Shown here one piece after another: positions 27,139 through 35,285 of a stretch of DNA of 49,489 bases. How positions within the stretch are numbered: position 1 is the first letter of the stretch; the number at the start of each line of letters is the position of its first letter. The notes beneath the pieces are model-generated. The model worked only from the letters and a program-made list of their open reading frames with translations. It made no database searches and had not been told where the DNA came from. Source of the stretch: Krumholzibacterium sp965370495 (GTDB lineage Bacteria; Krumholzibacteriota; Krumholzibacteriia; Krumholzibacteriales; Krumholzibacteriaceae). Location: assembly GCA_965370495.1 (NCBI GenBank), contig CBDUUV010000003.1, forward strand, positions 1 through 49,489. Direction: 5' to 3'. A program made the position numbers and the translations under genes.

Positions 27139-29841
27139 CTATTCCGCAATGATCCGGACGATGAAGCCGACACCGTCGACTGTACCATCGCCGCCTGCCA
27201 GTGTGCCGGTCAGAGTCCATCTGACATTGGTCACATTGGCATCGAACCCTGCAGGGGCTCCGCCGCCGCCACTCGCCGGCACGTATGCCCAGGTGGTTCC
27301 ACCATCATTAGAAAACTCGGTCGTGATAGCTGTGATGCCCGTGGCAAAAGTACCGCTGACAGCAGAGCCTACACGGAACTGTGTCCAGGCCGGGATCATG
27401 TCGTAGAGCACGATCGCGTCCAGGGCACCGGTACCTACGTTCGAGTAATCCGTCCTGTATGTAAGCTCGGTTCCCGGAGCCTGGTTACCGGCCGGATTGA
27501 CTGACTTGGCAAGTACAAGGTTACCGGCAACTATCGTCGTAATATCCGTCGCTAAATCGGTAGCACCCGTACCGCTTCCCGTAACAGTTATCGTTCCTGT
27601 CTCGACTGTTCCCATCGCCACTCCACCAGGGATGGAGATCTGGACGATGACATCCTGTGTAGCACCGGCAACAAGCGTAACCGACGCGATCGGATTGTTA
27701 GCAAGATCGAAGAACGTGTAGCTCCACACGTTGGAGCTGACAAAACTGAGAAGGAACGTGTCATCGACATTTCCTGTATTCGTAACAGTGTGCTGATAAC
27801 GAATCGTTCCTCCAGCCGTTCCTGTGCCGGTTCGATCAGGCACTATGGTAACCGATGGCGCGCCATTTACTGTTACCGTATTGGCTATCTCGTCGAACAG
27901 GGCAAGATTGTTTGCTGAAGTAGCCCTGAAAGCGATCGGGTTGACACCCGGGATTTCTCCAGCCGGAATATCGACTCTGGCTATGATATTTACCTCAGTA
28001 CCAGCAGCCAGAGGACCAACATTGGCAATCGGAGTAAGCTCGGGAATATCCAGCACGCCATTTCCGTTTGTATCTTCATAGAATGTGACTGTCCAGCCGG
28101 CAGGGAATGTCGAGGACAGGTTGAAATTGTCGCTCGAACCGCCGGTGTTGATCACGTCGAGTGCGAAATCGACCAAAAGACCGGGATCGACGTTCTGGTT
28201 GATCGCGGCATCGTTGGTTCCGACAGCACCGTCATAGTTACCAATATCTACCGCAGCGGGACTGACAGCCGTGATTTCATCTGTCGTCTGGTTAAACTCG
28301 GCCGGGTTGTTGGCCGAGACAGCATTGATAACAGCATTGTAGGGACCGCCGGCAACTGCTGTTCCGGGGACCAGTACTCTGACTATAAAATCAACGCTTG
28401 TGCCGGGGTTGATCGTGCCGACATCAACAATACCGTCGCCGCCTGAATCCGAAAGAGGTGTTACGCCGTCACTGCGGAATAACTGAACACTCCATCCGCC
28501 CGGGATCGTAGAGGCAGCATCGATCTGGATATTGATCTCATCAGCCGCGTTGCCATCGTTGCGTACAGTATTGATGAAGTCGACTGACGAGTTGGCATAT
28601 GCCATCGCGACAGCCTGAAGATCATCATTATACAACGGCGGCGTACCGGCGCCGGGGGCACCGTTCGGGCCGACGATTACATCCGCGAGGACATTCACAT
28701 TGACCTGCGTGTTGTTCGTTGTGACGATCGTGGGATCCGGCGTCCCGGCATTATTGTCGACAAACGCCACGGCAGCGCTGTTATTGATGATCCCGGCCGG
28801 CATTCCGGTCGGAACCGTGACATCGTATGAGAACGTATAGTTCTGGCCGATTGTCATATCGCCATTTGTAACATATGCGACAGCGATATCACCAGCAGCG
28901 GCCGAGGACGACCATGCCCATGTCTCCGGCGAGCCAGCCGTCGGGCTGCCTGTAGGCAGGTACAGTACCGTTCCACCCGCGGGGGCTCCTGCGGGAGAAC
29001 CCGAAAGGGCCAGCGGATTGCTGGTCGAAGGGTCAATCGGAATAATATCATAGATAAGTACGCCGGTGAGGCCGACGGAAGCGACGGTCACACCATGAGC
29101 ATCATCACTACCGACGTTGGAACCGGTAACCGAATACGTGACCGTATTACCGGGATCTACATTGGCAGGAAGAGCTGACATCGAAGCCGTAAGCGAAGCA
29201 TCGCTGACAACTGTCGTCAGGTGGTAATTGCGCGTATCGACCTGGGCATTGTCGCCGACAGATGTGGCCTGCAGGCCGATATAACCCAGTTCGCCGGCAG
29301 TCGCGGTCGCAGGGACCTGGTACGAGACCAGGAGGTTCACGGTAGTACCTGCGGCTATGAGACCGAGGTTCCCGGGAACACCGCCTGCCGAGACAGCCGG
29401 TTCGCCGCCGTCAAGAACGCCGTTACCGTTAAGATCGTAATAGATCGTAATATTACCGAGACCGAGGACCATCGTTGTGTTCACCGCGTCGAGCAGCGGT
29501 TCGATAGTGAAATCATCGGTGTCGTTACCTGTATTAGTCAGGTTGTAATTAAAGTAAACCGTCTGACCCGGTATGGCTGTCTGGGAAAGAGCCGGGGTGA
29601 CAGGCGGTGTTTCGCCCGAATCATCCGGAATTATCGACACACCGAACACGGGAAGTACAATCGTGGTAACCTCGTTTGAGGTCGCCGTATAAGTATTGCC
29701 GATAGCATCCTGGAACGTGGCCGAAGCCTGGTTCCGGATAACCGTTCCGGCAGGCGTTTGCGCCTGTGCTGTTGCGGATACGAGCAACAACGCAAGCAAC
29801 ATGACAGGAAGAACAAGACCTGTCAGTCTTTTCAGCGTCAT
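27139..29841 (-). CDS. DUF11-repeat surface protein, 900 residues
   Basis: A signal peptide ('VMLLALLLVSATAQA') is followed by 'TPAGTVIRNQASATFQDAIG', the usual opening of DUF11 proteins. About six Ig-like repeats then follow, recognisable by 'NTGNDTDDF', 'NVGSDDAHG', 'NDGNAADEI', 'NTGGSSDNF', 'NTGNVDDTF' and 'NVGTGALDAIVLYDMIP'. Residues are low in Cys and Lys and rich in Ala, Gly, Thr, Asn and Val, typical of extracellular fibre or S-layer-type proteins. There is no C-terminal anchor or FlgD domain; the last repeat ends 'GVGFIVRIIAE'. Its first ~115 residues match the N-terminus of the 1961-residue protein. It is likely the most abundant structural subunit of the cluster, but that is a guess from composition. 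It lies 73 nt upstream of the barrel protein gene and 97 nt downstream of a small DUF11-like gene. Confidence 0.85.
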   Translation of the reverse strand: MTLKRLTGLVLPVMLLALLLVSATAQAQTPAGTVIRNQASATFQDAIGNTYTATSNEVTTIVLPVFGVSIIPDDSGETPPVTPALSQTAIPGQTVYFNYNLTNTGNDTDDFTIEPLLDAVNTTMVLGLGNITIYYDLNGNGVLDGGEPAVSAGGVPGNLGLIAAGTTVNLLVSYQVPATATAGELGYIGLQATSVGDNAQVDTRNYHLTTVVSDASLTASMSALPANVDPGNTVTYSVTGSNVGSDDAHGVTVASVGLTGVLIYDIIPIDPSTSNPLALSGSPAGAPAGGTVLYLPTGSPTAGSPETWAWSSSAAAGDIAVAYVTNGDMTIGQNYTFSYDVTVPTGMPAGIINNSAAVAFVDNNAGTPDPTIVTTNNTQVNVNVLADVIVGPNGAPGAGTPPLYNDDLQAVAMAYANSSVDFINTVRNDGNAADEINIQIDAASTIPGGWSVQLFRSDGVTPLSDSGGDGIVDVGTINPGTSVDFIVRVLVPGTAVAGGPYNAVINAVSANNPAEFNQTTDEITAVSPAAVDIGNYDGAVGTNDAAINQNVDPGLLVDFALDVINTGGSSDNFNLSSTFPAGWTVTFYEDTNGNGVLDIPELTPIANVGPLAAGTEVNIIARVDIPAGEIPGVNPIAFRATSANNLALFDEIANTVTVNGAPSVTIVPDRTGTGTAGGTIRYQHTVTNTGNVDDTFLLSFVSSNVWSYTFFDLANNPIASVTLVAGATQDVIVQISIPGGVAMGTVETGTITVTGSGTGATDLATDITTIVAGNLVLAKSVNPAGNQAPGTELTYRTDYSNVGTGALDAIVLYDMIPAWTQFRVGSAVSGTFATGITAITTEFSNDGGTTWAYVPASGGGGAPAGFDANVTNVRWTLTGTLAGGDGTVDGVGFIVRIIAE

Positions 29842-29938
29842 GGCTGATCACCATCCTTCTGCCCTTATTTGGGGCATTCCACCTGGTTCACTCCCCTTCA
29901 GGGGATAATTAAAATCCGTTTCAAGAAGCCAGACATCC

Positions 29939-30430
29939 CTACCTGACCTTCACGCGATAAGAGACTGCTACTTCCTGCCCGATATCGAGTGTTTCACCCA
30001 TAGCCCATTTGATGTGTGTTATCATTTCAGGAGTGGCAACCTTTTGCTCGCTGCTCCCATCCTTCCTGATAACTTCATATATGACTGGCCACTGGCCGTA
30101 TCTCTTCCCACCATCGATACTGAAAACAGGACTGAGCCCTTTGTTGTCGCTGGCAGTCCTGTCAAGGTAGACCGTACCCGAAGGTACCGGGCCGACAAGG
30201 TCGACGCCTGATGCGGAAACATCACCGGTATTCCGGTACTTCAGCATGTACTCAACCGTATCGCCGGGAAAAACTTTTTCTGCCGGCACGGCGATCTCGC
30301 GATTCTCTTCATTCATGACTATTTTCTGTGCTTCCATCTCACCGGTGAGCACAGGCTCTCCGGCTGAGGCATTAGCAGCAAATACAGCAATGAAGACGAG
30401 GAAGATCGCAGCCGAAAGACTTCTTCTCAT
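29939..30430 (-). CDS. Small exported single DUF11-like domain protein
   Basis: A 163-residue protein with a signal peptide ('SAAIFLVFIAVFAANASA') and one DUF11-like domain: 'VFPGDTVEYMLKYRNTGDVSASGVDLVGPVPSGTVYL' and C-terminal 'IGQEVAVSYRVKVR'. The same shape ('GEEGAIIYRVRIR') closes the 1332-residue protein. It is the first gene of the four-gene surface cluster, preceded by AAAGGAGGA about 7 nt before the start. As a single-domain unit it could be a capping or minor subunit; no function is known. Confidence 0.8.
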   Translation of the reverse strand: MRRSLSAAIFLVFIAVFAANASAGEPVLTGEMEAQKIVMNEENREIAVPAEKVFPGDTVEYMLKYRNTGDVSASGVDLVGPVPSGTVYLDRTASDNKGLSPVFSIDGGKRYGQWPVIYEVIRKDGSSEQKVATPEMITHIKWAMGETLDIGQEVAVSYRVKVR

Positions 30431-30741
30431 CTAGCTGTCCTCCTTTTTTATTCCTCCAGTCAAATCGGAGTATCCACGCGGTTAGCTGCAGAACACACAA
30501 CTTGGAGGATCTCTGTATTGGGTCGCAGTCTCCTGCCTGGAAAAACTGCTCAAACTCCTACGGGCGGGCCTGATCGCAACTGGCATTCCAATAAAGGGGA
30601 CTTATGTTACAGGAGGGTGTTCGACGAATGGGACTTTGGGGCTGAAAAACATGGTTTTCCGCGCCTGTACGGGGTTTCCATCTGAAGGTCGAGTCGGAAC
30701 TAAAAGGAAACAATGAGGAATCTCAGGAAACAACAAGGCAT
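30431..30741. other. Intergenic region upstream of the DUF11 surface operon
   Basis: About 310 nt between the operon start and the terminator of the YHS gene, with no convincing gene. A 64-codon minus-strand frame (30602-30796) runs through the terminator and is rejected. The region should hold the promoter and leader of the surface operon. I looked for a cyclic-di-GMP riboswitch core and did not find one. Confidence 0.4.
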
Positions 30742-30766
30742 AAAAAAAGCCCCCCGAAGGGGACTT
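30742..30766 (-). terminator. Rho-independent terminator of the YHS lipoprotein gene
   Basis: On the minus strand, AGTCCCC-TTCG-GGGGGCT (7-bp stem with one G-T pair, TTCG tetraloop) is followed directly by TTTTTTTA. It is a textbook intrinsic terminator, about 60 nt past the stop at 30827. Confidence 0.85.
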
Positions 30767-30826
30767 TAGTCTCATTTCGTACAATCTCTTTTGCAAAATG
30801 CGAAATCCGGATAATGCCGGATCAGC

Positions 30827-31096
30827 TTAATCCTTCTTCAGATACTTCGCAGGATCCTTCACAAAGGCTTCCATGTTCTTCTTGCTGTTGAAGTTATACT
30901 CGATGCTCTTGTAAACGAATGAATATTTTGAATTGATTACATCAACGGGCTCTTTATCCACCGGATCGATCAATGACCCGCCGCTGACCCTTTCGTCACT
31001 CTGCTGGAGATCTTTCTCCCGTTCCGCTGGTTTGTTCTGGCAGCCGATCGAAGCGATCAGCATTACCGCCATTAATACCAACAACAGCTTTTTCAT
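30827..31096 (-). CDS. YHS-domain lipoprotein
   Basis: An 89-residue protein with a lipoprotein signal (lipobox 'IASIGC', Cys19). After a charged linker comes a YHS-type domain: 'IDPVDKEPVDVINSKYSFVYKSIEYNFNSKKNMEAFVKDPAKYL' region (no Cys pair). YHS domains bind metal ions in copper ATPases and related proteins ('DPVCGM...YxFCS'); here the cysteines are replaced by Asp/Asn/Lys, so metal binding is doubtful. Start ATG 31096 is chosen because GGAGG lies 5-6 nt upstream; a longer frame from 31126 would place that site inside the gene. It is monocistronic, with its own terminator. Confidence 0.8.
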   Translation of the reverse strand: MKKLLLVLMAVMLIASIGCQNKPAEREKDLQQSDERVSGGSLIDPVDKEPVDVINSKYSFVYKSIEYNFNSKKNMEAFVKDPAKYLKKD

Positions 31097-31385
31097 TTCT
31101 CTACCTCCATATTGAACCCTCTTCACGCATGCCGCTCGCCTTTTTCAGGCTTAACAGCGCTTTGTTTCCAGCCTTACAAGCCACGCCGTTTACGCTGTGC
31201 GAAGATAACAGATTTGCCTTCAGGGGTCAAGTGCCGTCAGAACGCAATCCGGTTTCCCTGCCGATATCATCCGGATCAGGTTTTATTAATATTTTGAAAA
31301 TCCTGCCGAATGGTATAGTATGCTGGTATACAGAATCTCGAAATAACGAGCCGATGTGGCTATCGAACTCAAGGAGAGAAAACCC

Positions 31386-32528
31386 GTGGCTGAAAAAAAA
31401 TCATACAAAGGGAAAATGATCGACCCAAAGAAGATCAAGCGGATCGCTGTACTGACAGGTGGTGGAGATTGCCCTGGACTTAACGCAGTGATCAAGGGGA
31501 TTGTCCGTTCGGCCAGGTCCGAGTATGGATGGGAAATTCTCGGGATCAATGATGGGTTTGACGGGCTCCTGGAATCCAGGGGGGAACTCCTCCGTTCCAG
31601 AGACATGTCGGGACTGCAGCTCAAAGGCGGAACGATCCTCGGAACATCCAACAGGGGCAATCCTCTCAGATATCCCATGAAGGAAAACGGAAAACCGATC
31701 TTCAAGGATGTTACCGACGAAATCGTAATCAACATCAAGAAGATGAAAATCGACGTTCTTATAGCCGTGGGCGGTGACGGAACTATGAAGATCACACAGG
31801 CCCTTTACGAAAAAGGCGTCCCTGTTGTCGGTGTACCGAAAACAATTGATAACGATCTCGGTGTAACAGACGTCACATTCGGATTCAACAGCGCCGTGGC
31901 TTGTGCTACCAACGCTCTCGACAGGCTTCACACTACAGCGGAAAGCCACCACAGAGCCCTCGTCCTCGAGGTAATGGGTAGAGACAGCGGATGGATCGCG
32001 CTCGAAGCTGGAATAGCAGGCGGTGCCGATGTCATACTCATGCCGGAAATACCATTTGATATGAATGCTGTCTGCGAACACATTATCCAGCGAAAAAAGA
32101 GGGGCAAGAAATTCAGTATCGTAATCGTTGCCGAAGGCGCCTTCCCCGGTGGCGGAAGGAAAGTGTATGAAAAAGAGCCGGGAGCTGACGGAACGCCAGG
32201 GCGCCTTGGAGGGATCGGCCGTTGGGTCGCAGAAAAGATCGAACTCATTGCCCGCATGGAAACCCGGATCACCGTGCTCGGACATATCCAGCGCGGTGGC
32301 ACACCAACCACTTACGATCGCATCCTTGCAACAAGGTTCGGAGTGGAAGCAGCCCACCTCGTCGGTGAAGGAAAATACGGAAAGATGGTATGTCTCCGCG
32401 GGCGTCAGATCAAATCAGCTAATATCAAGTCTGCCATCAAAAAGCTGAAGAATGTAGACCCGGAGGGACAGATGGTCAGAACAGCGGAATCACTGGGAGC
32501 TTCGGTGGGAAGATCGTGTAATTCCTGA
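31386..32528 (+). CDS. pfkA: 6-phosphofructokinase
   Basis: A 380-residue phosphofructokinase that phosphorylates fructose-6-phosphate to the 1,6-bisphosphate in glycolysis. Visible motifs are 'LTGGGDCPGLNAVIKGIVR' (N-terminal nucleotide loop), 'AVGGDGTMK' (Gly132), 'GVPKTIDNDL' (Lys152, catalytic Asp155), 'VMGRDSGWIALEAGIAGGAD' and 'LGHIQRGGTPTTYDRILA'. Gly at the E. coli 104 position usually means ATP use, while Lys at the 124 position is usual in PPi-dependent and group III enzymes, so the phosphoryl donor is uncertain, with ATP favoured. Start GTG 31386 has AAGGAG at 9 nt; an in-frame GTG at 31356 lacks such a site. It ends 8 nt before the convergent gene. The symbol is by family; orthology to E. 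coli pfkA is not implied. Confidence 0.92.
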   Translation: MAEKKSYKGKMIDPKKIKRIAVLTGGGDCPGLNAVIKGIVRSARSEYGWEILGINDGFDGLLESRGELLRSRDMSGLQLKGGTILGTSNRGNPLRYPMKENGKPIFKDVTDEIVINIKKMKIDVLIAVGGDGTMKITQALYEKGVPVVGVPKTIDNDLGVTDVTFGFNSAVACATNALDRLHTTAESHHRALVLEVMGRDSGWIALEAGIAGGADVILMPEIPFDMNAVCEHIIQRKKRGKKFSIVIVAEGAFPGGGRKVYEKEPGADGTPGRLGGIGRWVAEKIELIARMETRITVLGHIQRGGTPTTYDRILATRFGVEAAHLVGEGKYGKMVCLRGRQIKSANIKSAIKKLKNVDPEGQMVRTAESLGASVGRSCNS

Positions 32529-32536
32529 AAACATGC

Positions 32537-33031
32537 CTAGAAAAGGATTCTTACACCAATTCCAGCATTCATGTCGAATTCTGTTTCGGGAATAATATCG
32601 AAGATCGGGGCCAGTTCAAAAAAGAAGCCTACCGGGAACTCCTCGTGATAATACTCCGCTCCAATGACAAACCTTGCGCCTATCCTCGTGTCGTTTTCCA
32701 GTCGTACACGTCCTCCGAATCCGAAATAAAGCGGCATCCGGTCATTGTCGATTTCGAAGAAACCGAAGTTATGAAACAGGTAATCGGCATGGATGTTGAG
32801 ATACCCCTCCCGTTTGAATGACCAGGCCAGGCCGATATCGAATGCTGTATTCCAGTCCGTCCAACTTTTGAAACTCAGGCCCGATGGTTCACCCAAAACC
32901 ACTCCGATTTCGTGGTCTCCCGATCCGAACTGGTGGCTACGAGCAGCCGTGTCCGCGCTCATACCTGAACCTGGAAAAGAAAGAACCATCAATATTACGG
33001 TAAAGACAGCAATGCGGCATCCTGCATTCAT
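32537..33031 (-). CDS. Small outer-membrane beta-barrel protein
   Basis: A 164-residue protein with a signal peptide ('IAVFTVILMVLSFPGSGMSA'). The mature part contains 'HEIGVVLGEPSGLSFKSW' and repeated amphipathic strands ('YFGFGGRVRLENDTRIGARFVIG', ending 'AGIGVRILF' with a terminal Phe), typical of a small outer-membrane barrel. The 'GxxLGEPTGLSxKxW' opening recalls DUF3996/BAPKO_0422-type barrels; this is a tentative match. The ATG overlaps the stop of the DoxX gene by 1 nt (TAATG), and AGGAGG sits 8 nt upstream inside that gene, so it is the third gene of a coupled operon. Its role is unknown. Confidence 0.75.
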   Translation of the reverse strand: MNAGCRIAVFTVILMVLSFPGSGMSADTAARSHQFGSGDHEIGVVLGEPSGLSFKSWTDWNTAFDIGLAWSFKREGYLNIHADYLFHNFGFFEIDNDRMPLYFGFGGRVRLENDTRIGARFVIGAEYYHEEFPVGFFFELAPIFDIIPETEFDMNAGIGVRILF

Positions 33032-33588
33032 TATACGCTCCTCCTGAATGGAAAAATCACAAGCCCGTATGACACCTGCTTGAAGATCATCAGCGCGCCA
33101 AGGAAAAGAAATATATCTTCTGTCAGTTTCTTCCAGGCATAAGTCGCCCCGAATCCACACCCGCAATCGTAGTATATATCCATGAAGGGAGTTCCGTCAC
33201 TGTTCATGATTCCCACGCTCCTGAACGTGATAACCCCGATAAACACCGAGCTCAGAACTAACAGAATAAGCGCGGAACCTCTCATAAAAATCCCTGACAA
33301 AAGCGAGAAGCCGCAGAACAGTTCGATCCATGGCAGGGCGATCGCTGTTGCATAGAGAATCGGGCCCTTACTCAACACCTCGTACATCCTGATCTCATCG
33401 GCAAAAAGAAGCGGTTTGCCGATCTTCTGCATAGCCGCATAAATAAAAACCATCGCCAGAACGATCCTGAGGAGCAGCAGGAACCAGGGATCGTTCACCC
33501 ATCGGCGTAGCCCGGACTGCACGTTGCTGTTACGCTCATCAGAAGCTTTCTCAAACAGATAATCCTTCAGGACATTGCTTTTCATCAT
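33031..33588 (-). CDS. DoxX/MauE-family redox-associated membrane protein
   Basis: A 185-residue inner-membrane protein with four hydrophobic segments (about 37-55, 75-100, 105-125, 155-175). The pattern 'LLLRIVLAMVFIYAAMQKIGKP' and 'ALPWIELFCGFSLLSGIFMRGSALIL' is characteristic of the DoxX/MauE superfamily, whose members assist disulfide or thiosulfate redox chemistry. A 'YDCGCGFGA' loop supplies two nearby cysteines that could be redox active. It lies 18 nt after a rhodanese gene and overlaps the outer-membrane protein gene, so all three are likely co-transcribed. The rhodanese neighbour suggests sulfur or thiol chemistry at the membrane. Confidence 0.8.
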   Translation of the reverse strand: MMKSNVLKDYLFEKASDERNSNVQSGLRRWVNDPWFLLLLRIVLAMVFIYAAMQKIGKPLLFADEIRMYEVLSKGPILYATAIALPWIELFCGFSLLSGIFMRGSALILLVLSSVFIGVITFRSVGIMNSDGTPFMDIYYDCGCGFGATYAWKKLTEDIFLFLGALMIFKQVSYGLVIFPFRRSV

Positions 33589-33606
33589 GATTTCTCCTGC
33601 CCCGGC

Positions 33607-34125
33607 TTATTCCGTTCCCTTTTCAAACGGAAGACCAGCTTCCTCCCATTCTTCCATACCACCTCTGAAGACCAGTATTTTTTTGTAACCCAATGTAAAT
33701 AATTCCCTGGCAAGCATCTCGGAATCCTCACAAAGCGGACCTGCGCAATAAATCACAAAGGCTTCCTCGAAATCGAGAAGAGGAATCACTTCTTCCATAT
33801 GCCTGCCGAATTCATAGTAATCAAGAAGCACCGCGCCGGGGATGTGCCCTTCTTCGTATTCCACGACAGTCCTCGAATCAATAATGACAGCGCCGGAAAG
33901 AATGACCTCTCTGAAACGTTCCAGGTCCACAAACATCAAGCCATTTGATTCATCGCTTGTCAGATCTTCGACAATAGGTACCTCGGCGATCCTCCTGAAC
34001 GGGTTGATTCCGTTAGCCGAAAAAGCATTATGGATAAATGCAACCGCCATTCCGATCAATACAATCGTTGCTGCCTGAATTATTGAATATTTTATTCTCC
34101 TCATGGAAAACAATATAAGGTTCAT
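33607..34125 (-). CDS. Membrane-anchored rhodanese-like domain protein
   Basis: A 172-residue protein. An N-terminal hydrophobic helix (~12-32) acts as anchor or signal, and the rhodanese domain covers ~62-170 with 'VIIDSRTVVEYEEGHIPGAVLL' and the active-site loop 'VIYCAGPLCEDS'. Cys127 is the likely sulfur acceptor and a second cysteine (Cys132) sits in the same loop. The loop sequence differs from the thiosulfate sulfurtransferase CRKGVT, so the sulfur donor is unknown. The domain should face the periplasm. It is first in an operon with a DoxX/MauE protein and a small outer-membrane protein, which supports a role in sulfur transfer or disulfide handling in the envelope. An in-frame Met at residue 8 is an alternative start. 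Confidence 0.85.
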   Translation of the reverse strand: MNLILFSMRRIKYSIIQAATIVLIGMAVAFIHNAFSANGINPFRRIAEVPIVEDLTSDESNGLMFVDLERFREVILSGAVIIDSRTVVEYEEGHIPGAVLLDYYEFGRHMEEVIPLLDFEEAFVIYCAGPLCEDSEMLARELFTLGYKKILVFRGGMEEWEEAGLPFEKGTE

Positions 34126-34268
34126 CGTTGCTTAAATCAACCCGCCAGACATTTGATATTGTTATTTTATACATACCGCGACATGATTCTCGCCGGATTA
34201 TTTGTTGTTGACAGTTGATATGAAGAAGCATGACTCTTGCGGGGTACAAATCATTAAGGAAGGTCCTG

Positions 34269-35261
34269 TTGAAAAAAACTCTGGAACCCATCGATATACC
34301 CGACCTCGACAGTTTGAGGAATTCACCTTTCTGTTACCGGTACCACCTTCCCGGGGATCAGCCCGGCAATGCTCATGATTTGTCCCTTGTGGATTCTGTA
34401 GACAGGTTCGGCCTGATCGACCCTCCCCTGGTGATTCGGGAAAAGGAGTCGCCGCGGGTCGTCCTCGGCCACAGGCGCCTTGCCGCGGCAACCGTTGCCG
34501 GATTCAAACATGTGGAAGTCATGGTCGTCGATTCGAACCAGAACGGTTCCACCGACACGCGGGTGCCCGCAGATATTCTTTCCATATGGCTCGAGAATAC
34601 CACTGCAGGAGCCGAACTTTCTGACCTGGAGAAGATTATCCTCCTCAGTAAAGCCTCTATCAATTTCGGAGACCATTTTTCAGATGTTCTTTCCGGCCTG
34701 TCCGGAATTTTCGGCCGACGTCTCTCGGAAAATTTTGCGGGACAGCTTGTTGGCCTTCTGCAGGAAGATAACGAGGTGCTCGACGCCCTGCACAAAGGAT
34801 CGATCAGATCGGGCGATCTGCTGCTTCTTTCGTCACATCCTTGTATCGATACGTCCGAAGCGATCCGGCACCTCTCGGGGGGGAAACTCAGCCGCGCTCA
34901 ACAGAAAGAATCGGTAAGGTTGATTGTATACCTTGCCGACCAGGGAAATAAAAAGTGGAAAATATTTTCCGATGAGTTCAGCGGCAAGGGAAGGCCGCTG
35001 CCTGACCTCCTGAGAAAAGCCTGCTACCCGTCACTCAGCAGGGACATGGAAACGCTCGATCGTATAGTGGCTGAGATAGGGCTTCCCTCATGGGCCACCA
35101 TCCAGCTGCCGGAAAATCTCGAGGGGGGCAGCTTCCTTCTGAACATAAGGATAAGGGATGAGGAAAAACTCAGAACTGCTATAGACAAGATCGAAAACTC
35201 TCTTGAAAGTGGCCGGATCGCAAGATTGCTCGATATACTGAAAAATCGGCAATCTGCGTAA
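34269..35261 (+). CDS. ParB/Spo0J-like N-terminal domain protein
   Basis: About 330 residues. The N-terminal half contains the ParB N-terminal signature: 'IDIPDLDSLRNSPFCYRY', 'LVDSVDRFGLIDPPLVIR', 'VVLGHRRLAAATVAGFKHVEVMVVD'. In ParB this domain binds CTP and closes the clamp; here the motif is GHRRLAAA rather than GERRLRAA. The middle ('SDLEKIILLSKA...') fits the helical DNA-binding region but is poorly conserved. There is no parA gene nearby, so this is probably not the chromosome partition ParB; a transcription or clamp-like role is possible. Start TTG 34269 is preferred because AAGGAAGG lies 5 nt upstream; ATG 34230 is an in-frame alternative without a good site. Confidence 0.72.
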   Translation: MKKTLEPIDIPDLDSLRNSPFCYRYHLPGDQPGNAHDLSLVDSVDRFGLIDPPLVIREKESPRVVLGHRRLAAATVAGFKHVEVMVVDSNQNGSTDTRVPADILSIWLENTTAGAELSDLEKIILLSKASINFGDHFSDVLSGLSGIFGRRLSENFAGQLVGLLQEDNEVLDALHKGSIRSGDLLLLSSHPCIDTSEAIRHLSGGKLSRAQQKESVRLIVYLADQGNKKWKIFSDEFSGKGRPLPDLLRKACYPSLSRDMETLDRIVAEIGLPSWATIQLPENLEGGSFLLNIRIRDEEKLRTAIDKIENSLESGRIARLLDILKNRQSA

Positions 35262-35285
35262 AGATCATCCCATGCAGCAAGCCTC

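Noticed and set aside
30431..30741. Possible cyclic-di-GMP riboswitch upstream of the surface operon
   Set aside because: Neither the conserved GEMM core nor its two-stem arrangement could be found.
30602..30796. Minus-strand frame of 64 codons
   Set aside because: It spans the strong terminator of the YHS gene and has no ribosome-binding site.
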